DNA of 39,324 nucleotides. Origin: Roseovarius sp. GTDB taxonomy: Bacteria > Pseudomonadota > Alphaproteobacteria > Rhodobacterales > Rhodobacteraceae. This document shows, piece after piece, positions 1-7,828 of the stretch (its first letter is position 1; each line of letters opens with the position of its first letter). The stretch lies in NCBI GenBank assembly GCA_029212365.1, contig JARGOC010000033.1, forward strand, positions 1-39,324, written 5' to 3'. The notes under the pieces were generated by a model. It saw only the letters and a program-made list of their open reading frames with translations. It had not been told where the DNA came from and did not search any database. The translations under genes and the position numbers were made by a program.

Positions 1-624
1 GCCAGTCGCGCGCAGCCGTTCGCACGAGGCCATGAAATCGGTCAGATCACCATCGGGGGGCGATACGATCGAGGTTGCCCAGCTCATCACCAGGTCGCCA
101 CAAAAAACCGAACCCTGCATGTCAAAGCACAGGTGATTGCCAAAGTGGCCGGGTGTCCAGATCGCCGCCAGCGACCAGCCGGGGCCGGTGATTACCTGAC
201 CATCGGCAATGGTTTGATCCGGGGTAAAGCCGCTGTCGCTGCCTTCGCCACCGCCAAGGTCGCCGGATTTGGCCAATTCCTGCATCACGCTGGATTGCCC
301 CGCGAGCGCATTGCCATAGGCCAGCACCGGGGCGCCGGTGGCGGCGGCAAGGGGCCGGGCAAGGGGGGAGTGATCGCCATGCGCATGGGTGATGAGGATA
401 TGGCTGATCCTTTGGCCCGGGCCGATCGCGCCAAGAATCGCGTCCAGATGCGCGGGATTATTCGGGCCGGGATCGATCACCGCGATGTCGCTGTCGCCGA
501 CCAGATAGGTATTGGTGCCGCGATAGGTAAAGGCCGACGGATTGTTGCACAGAATGCGCCGCACCCCCGGCGCAATCGTTTCGGCCAATCCGGCGGTTGG
601 ATTGAAATCGTCTGGCGCCTGCAT
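1..624 (-). CDS. MBL-fold metallo-hydrolase, N-terminal part (runs off the window)
   Basis: This is the N-terminal 208 residues of a metallo-beta-lactamase-fold hydrolase; the gene continues past position 1. Reading from the ATG at 624, the protein shows the zinc-binding motif HAHGDH at about residues 82-87, then TPGHFGNHLCF (third metal histidine) and FCGDLVMSW. This pattern fits the LACTB2/glyoxalase-II-like branch rather than true beta-lactamases. The substrate cannot be told from the sequence, and the C-terminal domain is not in view. The gene is divergent from the sensor kinase starting at 665, leaving about 40 bp for both promoters. It shares the high GC content of that kinase and differs from the genes beyond the tRNA. 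The family is well supported; the function is open. Confidence 0.85.
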   Translation of the reverse strand, partial: MQAPDDFNPTAGLAETIAPGVRRILCNNPSAFTYRGTNTYLVGDSDIAVIDPGPNNPAHLDAILGAIGPGQRISHILITHAHGDHSPLARPLAAATGAPVLAYGNALAGQSSVMQELAKSGDLGGGEGSDSGFTPDQTIADGQVITGPGWSLAAIWTPGHFGNHLCFDMQGSVFCGDLVMSWATSIVSPPDGDLTDFMASCERLRATG

Positions 625-664
625 GATGGCTTCACTCCCTTTGTCACCCAGCGTAGGTTTAGCC

Positions 665-1972
665 ATGTCCTTTGCCTGGCTCAAACGTTATGTGCCCCAC
701 GGTCTTTATGGTCGTGCCGCGCTGATCCTGATCCTGCCGGTTGTCACGCTGCAACTGGTGGTGTCGATCGTGTTCATTCAACGCCATTTCGACGGGGTCA
801 CCGTACAGATGACCCGCAACGTCAGCCGGGAACTGGTGCTGTTGTCCGAGGCCGCCGCGCGGCCGGGATCGGCGACGATGGCGCAACTGTCGGAACCGCT
901 GGCGATCACCGTGGTGCCGGTCGATGCGGCGGCGGTGCCGGCGGGCAATCTGCGGCGCTGGTTCGATCTGTCGGGGCTTGCGGTGATCCGGACGCTGGAT
1001 CAGGTCCTGCCCGGATTGCGGGCGGTGGAATTGCCGGACGATTACAACGTCCGGGTGTTTCTGGACAGCGCCGCCGGGCCGCTTGAAATGACATTCGCGC
1101 GGGTGCGGGTATCGGCGTCAAATCCGCATCAACTCTTGGTAAATATGGTGTTTTTCGGGATTTTGATGACGGCGATTGCGTTCATCTATCTGCGCAATCA
1201 ACTGCGTCCCATCACCCGGCTTGCCGCTGCGGCCGAAGCATTCGGCCGTGGCCGGATCGAACCCTATCGCCCGGGCGGCGCGATCGAGGTACGGGCGGCG
1301 GGCAGTGCATTTCTGGACATGCGCAACCGGATCGAGCGCCAGATCGAACAACGTACGTTGATGCTTTCGGGGGTCAGTCACGATCTCAGGACGCCATTGA
1401 CCCGGCTGAAACTGGGGCTGTCGATGCTGGAAGATGATACCGAGCGCGCCGAGATGGAGGGCGATGTCGATGACATGGAACGCATGCTGGACGGGTTCCT
1501 TTCCTTTGCGCGGGGCGCCTCCGAGGACGAGGTCGAAGAGGTTGATCCGATCGCTCTCGTCCGCGATGTGGTCAGCGACGCAAAGCGGGCGGGGGGGCAG
1601 GTTGAACTGGCCGCAGCCGAAGGTGCCGGGGTGATAAGGATTCGCCCGATGGCAATCCGCCGGGCATTGGACAACTTGATCACCAATGCCAACCGCTACG
1701 GCGAACGCGCCGAGGTATCGGTCACCCTGTCGGAAAAATCGCTGAGGATTCGGGTCGAGGACGACGGCCCCGGCATTCCGCGCGAAAGCCGGGAAGAGGC
1801 GGTCAAACCCTTTGCCAGGCTGGATCAGGCCCGCAATCAGAATCGCGGTTCCGGTGTCGGGCTTGGCCTGTCGATCACGGCGGATATTGCCCGCGCCCAT
1901 GGCGGTGTCCTGCGGCTTGGGGAAAGCACGCGGATGGGCGGGCTTCAGGCCGATATCGTGATTGCGCGTTAA
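665..1972 (+). CDS. EnvZ-type sensor histidine kinase
   Basis: A 435-residue membrane sensor kinase of a two-component system. Membrane segments lie at about residues 18-38 and 158-177 around a periplasmic domain of about 120 residues. A HAMP linker follows at about 178-230, then the dimerisation and phospho-acceptor helix with His239 in SHDLRTPLTRLK, and the ATPase domain with an N box (NLITNANRYG), a G1 box (DDGPGIP) and a G2 box (GSGVGLGLSI). SHDLRTPLTR and the overall layout resemble EnvZ. The frame is open back to 542, but the ATG at 665 places the first membrane helix near the N terminus, so I chose it. No response regulator gene is next to it. The stop lies only 4 bp from the 3' end of the tRNA on the other strand. 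GC content is about 65-70%, against about 55% downstream. Confidence 0.85.
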   Translation: MSFAWLKRYVPHGLYGRAALILILPVVTLQLVVSIVFIQRHFDGVTVQMTRNVSRELVLLSEAAARPGSATMAQLSEPLAITVVPVDAAAVPAGNLRRWFDLSGLAVIRTLDQVLPGLRAVELPDDYNVRVFLDSAAGPLEMTFARVRVSASNPHQLLVNMVFFGILMTAIAFIYLRNQLRPITRLAAAAEAFGRGRIEPYRPGGAIEVRAAGSAFLDMRNRIERQIEQRTLMLSGVSHDLRTPLTRLKLGLSMLEDDTERAEMEGDVDDMERMLDGFLSFARGASEDEVEEVDPIALVRDVVSDAKRAGGQVELAAAEGAGVIRIRPMAIRRALDNLITNANRYGERAEVSVTLSEKSLRIRVEDDGPGIPRESREEAVKPFARLDQARNQNRGSGVGLGLSITADIARAHGGVLRLGESTRMGGLQADIVIAR

Positions 1973-1976
1973 CGGC

Positions 1977-2053
1977 TGGTAGGCCCGGCAGGACTTGAAC
2001 CCGCAACCAAAGCGTTATGAGCGCTCTGCTCTAACCAATTGAGCTACAGGCCC
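1977..2053 (-). tRNA. tRNA-Ile with CAT anticodon (AUA decoder, TilS substrate)
   Basis: A 77-nt cloverleaf read on the minus strand, beginning GGGCCTGTAGCTC and ending with an encoded CCA. The acceptor arms GGGCCTG and CGGGCCT pair except at one position, and the T arm carries GGTTCAAGTCC. The anticodon loop CTCATAA has CAT at 2019-2017. CAT is shared by initiator Met, elongator Met and the lysidine-modified Ile2 tRNA. The flanking stem AGAGCGCTCATAACGCTTT is what I know from alphaproteobacterial tRNA-Ile2, so Ile is preferred over elongator Met. It sits at a sharp change in base composition. Confidence 0.85.
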
Positions 2054-2160
2054 AACCTAGGGTGCAGTTATGCGAGGCAGAGTGCCCGCGTCAAGGCTTT
2101 GAGATTGCGAAGTGGCCTAGATTGGTTTACCGCATCGCCAACAAAGCAGGAGCAAAGCCC

Positions 2161-3207
2161 ATGACCGAAGGCAAAAACGGCATCACCTATGCGGATGCAG
2201 GCGTGGATATTGATGCGGGCAATGCGCTGGTGGAACGGATCAAGCCGGCCGCCAAACGCACGCGTCGTTCCGGTGTGATGGCTGGGCTTGGCGGATTTGG
2301 CGCGCTGTTTGATCTCAAGGCGGCAGGCTTTGTTGATCCGGTTCTGGTGGCCGCCACAGATGGTGTGGGCACCAAGCTGCGGATCGCGATTGATACAGGA
2401 AATGTGGACACGATCGGCATTGATCTGGTGGCGATGTGTGTCAATGATCTGGTGTGTCAGGGCGCGGAACCGCTGTTTTTTCTGGATTATTTTGCCACTG
2501 GCAAATTGGAAACCGAGACCGCCGCGCGGATCATCGAAGGCATTGCAGAGGGCTGCGTGCAGTCGGGCTGTGCGCTGATTGGGGGCGAGACGGCTGAGAT
2601 GCCGGGCATGTATCACGACGGTGATTTTGATCTGGCCGGGTTTTCCGTTGGCGCGATGGAGCGCGGGCAAGACCTGCCATCGGGTGTGGTCGCGGGCGAC
2701 GTTTTGTTGGGGCTGGCCAGCGATGGCGTGCATTCCAACGGCTATTCTTTGGTGCGCAAGCTGGTTGATCTGTCGGGCCTCAGCTGGGAGGCTGATTGCC
2801 CTTGGGGTGAGGGCACACTTGGTGCGGCTTTGCTGACGCCGACCCGGCTCTATGTGACCCAGGCCCTAAAGGCGGTCAGGGCAGGGGGCGTGCATGCGCT
2901 GGCTCATATCACCGGTGGTGGTTTGACAGAAAACCTGCCGCGTGTTTTGCCCGAGGGCATGGGCGCCACGATAGATTTGGACGCCTGGGACTTGCCCGGT
3001 ACATTTCAATGGCTGGCTGGGCAGGGCGGGATTGCGCCTGCGGAAATGCTCAAGACATTCAACTGCGGGGTCGGCATGATCCTGAGCGTGGATGCGGCCC
3101 AAGCCGATGCGCTGAGTGCAGTGTTGCAAGGCGAGGGTGAAACGGTCTATCGCCTTGGTCATGTGACTGAGAGCGCCGAGATGGTCTATACAGGCCAGCT
3201 GATGTGA
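2161..3207 (+). CDS. purM: Phosphoribosylformylglycinamidine cyclo-ligase
   Basis: PurM (348 aa) closes the imidazole ring of 5-aminoimidazole ribotide using ATP, the fifth step of purine biosynthesis. The N-terminal segment [14 protein letters not shown], the loop [33 protein letters not shown] and [15 protein letters not shown] are all family hallmarks, and the C-terminal half carries [16 protein letters not shown]. The open frame extends up to 2062, but the ATG at 2161 has AGGAG about 9 nt upstream and gives the usual family length. The last codon and stop overlap the GTG of purN by four bases, so the two are translationally coupled. Identification is secure. Confidence 0.97.
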   Translation: MTEGKNGITYADAGVDIDAGNALVERIKPAAKRTRRSGVMAGLGGFGALFDLKAAGFVDPVLVAATDGVGTKLRIAIDTGNVDTIGIDLVAMCVNDLVCQGAEPLFFLDYFATGKLETETAARIIEGIAEGCVQSGCALIGGETAEMPGMYHDGDFDLAGFSVGAMERGQDLPSGVVAGDVLLGLASDGVHSNGYSLVRKLVDLSGLSWEADCPWGEGTLGAALLTPTRLYVTQALKAVRAGGVHALAHITGGGLTENLPRVLPEGMGATIDLDAWDLPGTFQWLAGQGGIAPAEMLKTFNCGVGMILSVDAAQADALSAVLQGEGETVYRLGHVTESAEMVYTGQLM

Positions 3208-3803
3208 GCCTGCGCGTTGCCATTTTGATTTCGGGGGGCGGGTCAAACATGGTGTCCCTGGTGGACAGCATGACCGGGGATCACCCGGCGCGCCCTGTGT
3301 TGGTTTTGTCAAACAATACCGATGCAGGCGGATTGGCAAAGGCCGCTGCGCGTGGGATCAAAACCTCCGTGGTCGATCACCGCCCCTACAAAGGCGATCG
3401 CAAGGCGTTTGAAACTGAGTTGAATGCCACTTTGGATGAGGTTGCCCCGGACATCATTTGCCACGCTGGGTTCATGCGAATTCTGACCGAGCAATATCTG
3501 GATCACTGGCAAGGCAAGATGATCAACATCCACCCGTCGCTATTGCCAAAGTACCCCGGATTGAACACCCATGCCCGGGCATTGCAAGCCGGTGATACCA
3601 TGGCCGGCTGCACAGTGCACGAGGTCACAGCCGAGTTGGATGCAGGGCCAATGTTGGGGCAGGCACAAGTGCCGGTAATGACCGATGACACCCCTGAAAC
3701 TCTGGCCACACGGGTGCTGAAGGCCGAACATCAGTTATATCCAGCGGTGTTGCGTCGATTTGCAGTTCATGAGTATGCTCCTATCCATATGAACATAGTT
3801 TAA
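3204..3803 (+). CDS. purN: Phosphoribosylglycinamide formyltransferase
   Basis: PurN (199 aa) transfers a formyl group from 10-formyl-tetrahydrofolate to glycinamide ribonucleotide in purine biosynthesis. The phosphate-binding loop ISGGGSN lies at residues 9-15. The catalytic triad of the family is present as Asn108 and His110 in [13 protein letters not shown] and Asp146 in AELDAGPM. The start is a GTG inside the GTGA overlap with the purM stop, which is supported by the [12 protein letters not shown] terminus. The protein has a tail of about ten residues ([10 protein letters not shown]) beyond the usual end. No terminator is evident before RNase D. Confidence 0.97.
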   Translation: MSLRVAILISGGGSNMVSLVDSMTGDHPARPVLVLSNNTDAGGLAKAAARGIKTSVVDHRPYKGDRKAFETELNATLDEVAPDIICHAGFMRILTEQYLDHWQGKMINIHPSLLPKYPGLNTHARALQAGDTMAGCTVHEVTAELDAGPMLGQAQVPVMTDDTPETLATRVLKAEHQLYPAVLRRFAVHEYAPIHMNIV

Positions 3804-3890
3804 TCATTCCCTTTCGTGCCTCAGTCCTATAAGTGGGACACCAAAAGCTACACCCGAGCACAAAAACCCCAAAAAGCAGCCATACTCTAT

Positions 3891-5054
3891 ATGAACATCC
3901 TTAAAACCACTGACGCGCTGGCCACATTCTGTGAGGCCGCGGCCGAACATCCCTATGTCACAGTTGATACCGAGTTCCTGCGGGAACGGACCTATTATTC
4001 AAAACTGTGCCTTGTGCAGTTGGCCATGCCGGGCAAGGGAGATGACAACGCGGTTCTGGTGGATCCTCTGGCCGATGATATCTCGCTTGAGCCGCTGTAT
4101 CGGCTGTTTCGGGATACAAGTGTGGTGAAGGTGTTTCATGCGGCACGCCAGGACCTTGAAATATTCTTTGTGGATGAAGGTGTGATCCCTGATCCCCTGT
4201 TTGATACTCAGGTGGCGGCCATGGTCTGTGGTTTTGGCGAGCAGGCGGGGTATGAAACCCTTGTGCGCAAGATTGCAAAGGAACAGCTGGATAAATCCTC
4301 GCGGTTTACCGACTGGTCGCGCCGTCCGCTGAGCGAAGCACAAATGCATTACGCTTTGGGCGATGTGACCCACCTGCGGGACATTTACGAATTTCTGGCC
4401 GCCAAGCTGGAAGAGACCGGCCGCGCCAAATGGGTGGCCGAAGAGCTGCAAATTCTGATGAACCCGGCCACCTATGTGGTCGAGCCGGATACGGCCTGGA
4501 AACGGGTGAAAACACGCAATGCCTCGCCCAAGTTTCTGGCCATTGTGCGTGAGCTGGCAAAGTTCCGCGAAATCCACGCCCAGGGCCGCAATATCCCGCG
4601 TAACCGGGTGTTCAAAGACGATGCGCTGACCGAGTTGGCCTCGACCAAACCACAATCTGTGCAAGACCTGGGCCGCTCACGGCTATTGCTGCGCGAGGCG
4701 CGTAAGGGGGAGGTCGCCGAGGGGATCCTTGAGGCCGTCCAAGCAGGGCTTGCCTGCCCGGCGGATCAATTGCCAAAGGTCGACAAGGATCGCTCAAAAT
4801 TGCAGGTGAACCCGGCGCTGGCGGATTTGCTGCGGGTGCTGCTAAAGGCCAAAACCGAAGAATTCGGTGTTGCCTCCAAGCTGATTGCCACCGCCTCAGA
4901 GCTGGATGCGATTGCAGCGGGTAAACGTGACGTGCCGGCCATGAGCGGCTGGCGCGCGGATGTATTTGGGCAAGATGCGCTGCGCTTGTGTCAGGGCGAA
5001 ATTGCCCTGACGGCCAAAGGCCAGTCAATCAAAACCATCAACCTAAAAGACTGA
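3891..5054 (+). CDS. rnd: Ribonuclease D
   Basis: A 3'-to-5' exoribonuclease that trims tRNA and other small RNA precursors. The DEDD exonuclease domain has Asp26 and Glu28 in VDTEFLRE, Asp88 in FHAARQDLE, and Tyr154 with Asp158 in HYALGDVTHL, which is the DEDDy set. An HRDC domain follows (LAKFREIHAQGRNIPRNRV...DDALTELA, about residues 225-290). The 387-aa length from the ATG at 3891 matches the family. The frame opens at 3816, but the extra 25 residues (MPQSYKWDTK...) have no family counterpart. The ribosome binding site before 3891 is weak. The gene is convergent with the lipoprotein, with only 5 bp between the stops and no clear terminator. Confidence 0.95.
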   Translation: MNILKTTDALATFCEAAAEHPYVTVDTEFLRERTYYSKLCLVQLAMPGKGDDNAVLVDPLADDISLEPLYRLFRDTSVVKVFHAARQDLEIFFVDEGVIPDPLFDTQVAAMVCGFGEQAGYETLVRKIAKEQLDKSSRFTDWSRRPLSEAQMHYALGDVTHLRDIYEFLAAKLEETGRAKWVAEELQILMNPATYVVEPDTAWKRVKTRNASPKFLAIVRELAKFREIHAQGRNIPRNRVFKDDALTELASTKPQSVQDLGRSRLLLREARKGEVAEGILEAVQAGLACPADQLPKVDKDRSKLQVNPALADLLRVLLKAKTEEFGVASKLIATASELDAIAAGKRDVPAMSGWRADVFGQDALRLCQGEIALTAKGQSIKTINLKD

Positions 5055-5059
5055 ACGCT

Positions 5060-5575
5060 TTAACGGCGCTTTGTGGTGCGCACATTGCTTTCGGCCACGA
5101 TCCGAATCGTTGAGGTGCGCGCCAGCACGTCTTTGGACACATAGCGCCCGACATTGACTGTGCGCCCGGCAGTGCTGCCTACGCCCTGGTCATCGGGTTG
5201 TAGTGCTTTGAGCGAGAACGTCAGAACACCGTCTTCCGGTTCACCGTCGGAATCTGAGGTGAGGCGCACATCAAAAGCGCCCTGAAAGCGTGATTTGCCA
5301 GTCACGCGCACGATACCGCCCGCATTGGTGCGATCAATCACCACATCGGTAACTTCACTCAGCAATACACCGTCATACACCTCACGTTTGTCTTTGCGAA
5401 AAATGCCGACACGTTCGGGGATCAACGGATTGGGGTTCTCAATTGTGGCTTCTTGCCGGGGCTGCGAGCGGCTTTTGCCGAACCAGTTTGACGGGTTCAC
5501 ACGGCTTTTGCTCCAACCGCCACAGGCGCTGAGCACCATGGTGGAAATAACCAGAAGGGTGACTGTTCTGCGCAT
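5060..5575 (-). CDS. Small lipoprotein of unknown function
   Basis: A 171-residue predicted lipoprotein. The N terminus MRRTVTLLVISTMVLSACGG is a signal peptide with the lipobox LSAC, so Cys18 should be lipidated and the mature protein membrane-attached. The mature part is polar; residues 25-55 are rich in Ser, Arg, Pro and Asn, and the remainder looks like a compact beta-rich domain (VYDGVLLSEVTDVVIDRTNAGGIVRVTG). I recognise no named domain. It is convergent with rnd and divergent from sufE, with about 130 bp to the sufE start. Localisation is well supported; function is unknown. Confidence 0.8.
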   Translation of the reverse strand: MRRTVTLLVISTMVLSACGGWSKSRVNPSNWFGKSRSQPRQEATIENPNPLIPERVGIFRKDKREVYDGVLLSEVTDVVIDRTNAGGIVRVTGKSRFQGAFDVRLTSDSDGEPEDGVLTFSLKALQPDDQGVGSTAGRTVNVGRYVSKDVLARTSTIRIVAESNVRTTKRR

Positions 5576-5705
5576 GGTACCCCAGACCTTTATTGCTTTT
5601 TTAATCTGCTACCCTATCCGGGGCGCGTTGAAAAGATGTAAGCGGGCACTGGACCTTGGAAGCGACAACACGTAGCTGTCCCAGCACAGTCTGTGAGGGA
5701 AAGCT

Positions 5706-6113
5706 ATGGCCACCGAAGCCTTTGAAGACATCGTTGCTGATTTTGAGTTTCTGGACGATTGGGAAGACCGGTATCGCTTTGTGATTGACGCAGGCAAGGC
5801 GATGGACCCGCTGGATGATGCCTTTAAGGTGCCCGCCACCAAAGTGGATGGGTGTGCCAGTCAGGTCTGGCTGCACCCCAAGGTTGAGGGCGGCGTATTT
5901 TCCTTTGAAGGGGACAGTGATGCGTTGATCGTGCGCGGCCTGATTGCTGTGTTGCGGGCTTTGTACAATGATTTACCTGTGGCGCAGGTTGCAGGCGTGG
6001 ATGCACCGGGGGAGCTGGCGCGTTTGGGGCTGAACGATCACCTATCGGCGCAACGCTCTAACGGGCTGCGCGCAATGATCGAGCGGATCAGAGATGTTGC
6101 CGCGTCAGCGTGA
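5706..6113 (+). CDS. sufE: SufE-type cysteine desulfuration protein
   Basis: SufE (135 aa) takes persulfide sulfur from the cysteine desulfurase SufS and passes it on for iron-sulfur cluster assembly. The key segment VDGCASQVWL places the acceptor cysteine at residue 50, matching Cys51 of the E. coli protein. The N-terminal FEFLDDWEDRYRFVIDAGK and the C-terminal GLNDHLSAQRSNGL are also typical. AGGGAA precedes the ATG at good spacing. It is a single gene here, away from any suf operon, which I believe is common in Rhodobacteraceae. A short hairpin with a T run (6123-6143) follows directly. Confidence 0.94.
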   Translation: MATEAFEDIVADFEFLDDWEDRYRFVIDAGKAMDPLDDAFKVPATKVDGCASQVWLHPKVEGGVFSFEGDSDALIVRGLIAVLRALYNDLPVAQVAGVDAPGELARLGLNDHLSAQRSNGLRAMIERIRDVAASA

Positions 6114-6122
6114 CCTGATTGA

Positions 6123-6143
6123 ATGCCTTTGGCATGCTTTTTG
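6123..6143 (+). terminator. Short intrinsic terminator of sufE
   Basis: Nine bases after the sufE stop, ATGCC-TTT-GGCAT forms a 5-bp stem with a 3-nt loop, followed by GCTTTTT. The stem is short, so termination may be partial. Confidence 0.5.
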
Positions 6144-6203
6144 GGGTTCGGTGATGGGGGACGCTGTCCCCCAAACCCCCTGGGATATTTAGGGCAAGAA
6201 GAT
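6144..6203. repeat. Intergenic hairpin element of a type common in Rhodobacteraceae
   Basis: Between two convergent genes lies a perfect 8-bp hairpin, TGGGGGAC-GCT-GTCCCCCA at 6155-6173, followed by CCCCCTGGGATATTTAGGG and CAAGAAGATGG. From memory, near-identical blocks (a G-rich/C-rich hairpin followed by GGGATATTT...GCAAGAAGA) recur between genes in many Rhodobacteraceae genomes. I found only this copy in the window, so the claim of a repeat family rests on recall. Confidence 0.5.
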
Positions 6204-6207
6204 GGGG

Positions 6208-6849
6208 CTACCGGGCTTGGGTGGCGAGGGCAGTTTGCAGGTCACCATATCCGGTGAAGCGGTATTCATAGGTCAGCCCCAGACGATCGGCGCATTCTTT
6301 GGCCTTTGACTCAAGTGCGGGATCTTTGGTCTGCGCCTGGTACACCAGTTTGGTGTAATTGCCAAAAACCATGTCACGCAATTGCGGGTGGCGATCCAGC
6401 CCCATGGGTTTCCAGACAAAGGCGTCAAATTGTTTGACCAGAAAGTCGGTTAAATAGAAGGCGGTGATTTCATCGTCATGTTCGGCGAAGGCCGCGCTGC
6501 CCTCAAAGAAGGAATAGCAATGTGGCCCGGCGATCATTTCAACCCCGAGGCGCGCGCATTCTGCCTGAAGCAGCCCACCGGTGCCGCAATCGGCGTAGAC
6601 CACGAAAATACGATCATAAGAATCGCGGTGATTATTGACAGCCTGTGTCACGGCCTCGGTGATTTTATCGGGGTAGAGATGATATTTGGCGGGCAGGCAG
6701 GTCAATGTCATATGGGTCCAGCCGTTGGCCTTGATCAGTGCCAGAATTTCACGCGCAAGAGCACCACAGGCAATCAACAGGATTTTCCCTGTCCCTGAGG
6801 CGGCGAGGCCTTGTTCTGTGAGTGTGGTGTCGTCGGGCAGGGTGGTCAT
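6208..6849 (-). CDS. DUF1638 protein, partner of the split methionine synthase
   Basis: A 213-residue soluble protein of the DUF1638 family. Visible features are an N-terminal nucleotide-fold-like segment (KILLIACGALAREI), a cysteine motif YADCGTGG at about residues 85-92, a second conserved block GPHCYSFFEG, and a tail with FGNYTKLVYQAQT. The family is known from operons with corrinoid methyltransferases. From memory, a DUF1638 gene in Phaeobacter was linked by mutant fitness data to the split methionine synthase. Here it lies 72 bp downstream of the corrinoid protein gene on the same strand, with a strong hairpin between them, and homocysteine methyltransferase is nearby. GGAGACAC precedes the ATG. 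Its biochemical role is not established. Confidence 0.85.
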   Translation of the reverse strand: MTTLPDDTTLTEQGLAASGTGKILLIACGALAREILALIKANGWTHMTLTCLPAKYHLYPDKITEAVTQAVNNHRDSYDRIFVVYADCGTGGLLQAECARLGVEMIAGPHCYSFFEGSAAFAEHDDEITAFYLTDFLVKQFDAFVWKPMGLDRHPQLRDMVFGNYTKLVYQAQTKDPALESKAKECADRLGLTYEYRFTGYGDLQTALATQAR

Positions 6850-6869
6850 ATGTGTCTCCGAAACAAGAA

Positions 6870-6895
6870 CGGCCCGCGGGTATGGGCGCGGGCCG
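6870..6895 (-). terminator. Hairpin between corrinoid protein and DUF1638 genes
   Basis: A perfect 9-bp GC-rich stem, CGGCCCGCG with CGCGGGCCG, with an 8-nt loop, followed on the minus strand by TTCTTGTTT. It resembles a leaky intrinsic terminator and would lower DUF1638 expression relative to the corrinoid protein, or protect the upstream mRNA end. Confidence 0.5.
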
Positions 6896-6921
6896 CCTGA
6901 AACAGATCAGATCCTGTCAGT

Positions 6922-7626
6922 TTAGGCCGTCGCACCCTGATTATGTTTGCGCGACATGAAATCCTTGGCCGTTTCCACAGCCACGGCAGCATCCCGGCAA
7001 TAGGCATCAGCGCCGATGGCTTTGCCAAACTCGTCGTTCAGAGGGGCCCCGCCCACAAGGACGACGTAATCGTCACGGATGCCTTGCTCAACCAATGTGT
7101 CGATCACAACTTTCATGTAAGGCATGGTAGTGGTCAGCAGCGCTGACATGCCCAGAATATCGGCGCCTTCAGCTTCCAGCGCTTCAAGGTAGCTTTCGAC
7201 TGCGTTGTTGATCCCAAGATCAACCACTTCAAAACCGGCACCTTCCATCATCATGGATACCAGGTTTTTGCCAATGTCGTGAATGTCGCCTTTGACAGTG
7301 CCGATCACCATTTTGCCCACGCGCGGTGCGCCGGTTTCGGCCAGCAGTGGCTTTAGAATGGCCATGCCGCCCTTCATCGCATTGGCGGCCAGCAGCACTT
7401 CGGGTACGAACAAAATGCCATCGCGGAAATCTTGGCCAACGATTGTCATGCCGCCAACAAGCGACTTTGTCAGCACATCATAGGGTGCCCAATTGCGCCC
7501 AAGCAGAATGTTAACACCTTCTTCGATTTCCTCTTTGAGGCCATCATAGAGGTCATCAAACATCTGTTGAACAAGTTCGTCGTCGTCCAGTTCCGACAGG
7601 ATGATATCGTCTTCTTCGTCAGACAT
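6922..7626 (-). CDS. Corrinoid (B12-binding) protein of the split methionine synthase
   Basis: A 234-aa methyl-carrier protein. Residues about 1-95 form the helical cap domain (NILLGRNWAPYDVLTKSLVGG, FVPEVLLAANAMKGGM). Residues about 100-225 form the cobalamin-binding Rossmann domain with the base-off motif DIHDIGKNLV, whose histidine coordinates cobalt, followed by GMSALLTTTM and VLVGGAPL. In other bacteria this arrangement serves methylamine or methanol systems. Next to a homocysteine methyltransferase and DUF1638 it most likely carries the methyl group between methyl-tetrahydrofolate and homocysteine. The start has GAGGAA well placed. The N terminus has an unusually acidic stretch (residues 1-20). 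The upstream region carries an inverted repeat (7685-7714). Confidence 0.92.
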   Translation of the reverse strand: MSDEEDDIILSELDDDELVQQMFDDLYDGLKEEIEEGVNILLGRNWAPYDVLTKSLVGGMTIVGQDFRDGILFVPEVLLAANAMKGGMAILKPLLAETGAPRVGKMVIGTVKGDIHDIGKNLVSMMMEGAGFEVVDLGINNAVESYLEALEAEGADILGMSALLTTTMPYMKVVIDTLVEQGIRDDYVVLVGGAPLNDEFGKAIGADAYCRDAAVAVETAKDFMSRKHNQGATA

Positions 7627-7684
7627 GTGTGTTCCTCAAACGTCGCGCGTTGCGCGGTTAATCTTTCGCCAGCTTTGTTCAATT

Positions 7685-7714
7685 TGTCGCAAGTCGACTG
7701 TCTGGATTGCGACA
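7685..7714. promoter_or_regulatory. Inverted repeat TGTCGCAA-N14-TTGCGACA, candidate operator
   Basis: Perfect 8-bp arms at 7685-7692 and 7707-7714, start to start 22 bp apart (two helical turns), lie in the divergent control region between the corrinoid protein and radical SAM genes. The spacing suits a dimeric DNA-binding protein; as RNA it could also form a hairpin in the corrinoid leader. No particular regulator can be named. Confidence 0.4.
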
Positions 7715-7828
7715 TTGCCAGCGCTTGAACCGACTTATACTGCGGATTAGGTAAATATTTCAGCGAAAGTTTTTCAATGTCATGATGAACTTATTGCATG
7801 TGTTCCCTTTATGTTCTTATGGTGCCGG

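Noticed and set aside
133..1086. Plus-strand frame of 317 codons across the MBL gene and the kinase start
   Set aside because: It is antisense to the MBL-fold gene and out of frame with the kinase, with a Gly/Ala/Arg-rich composition typical of high-GC shadow frames.
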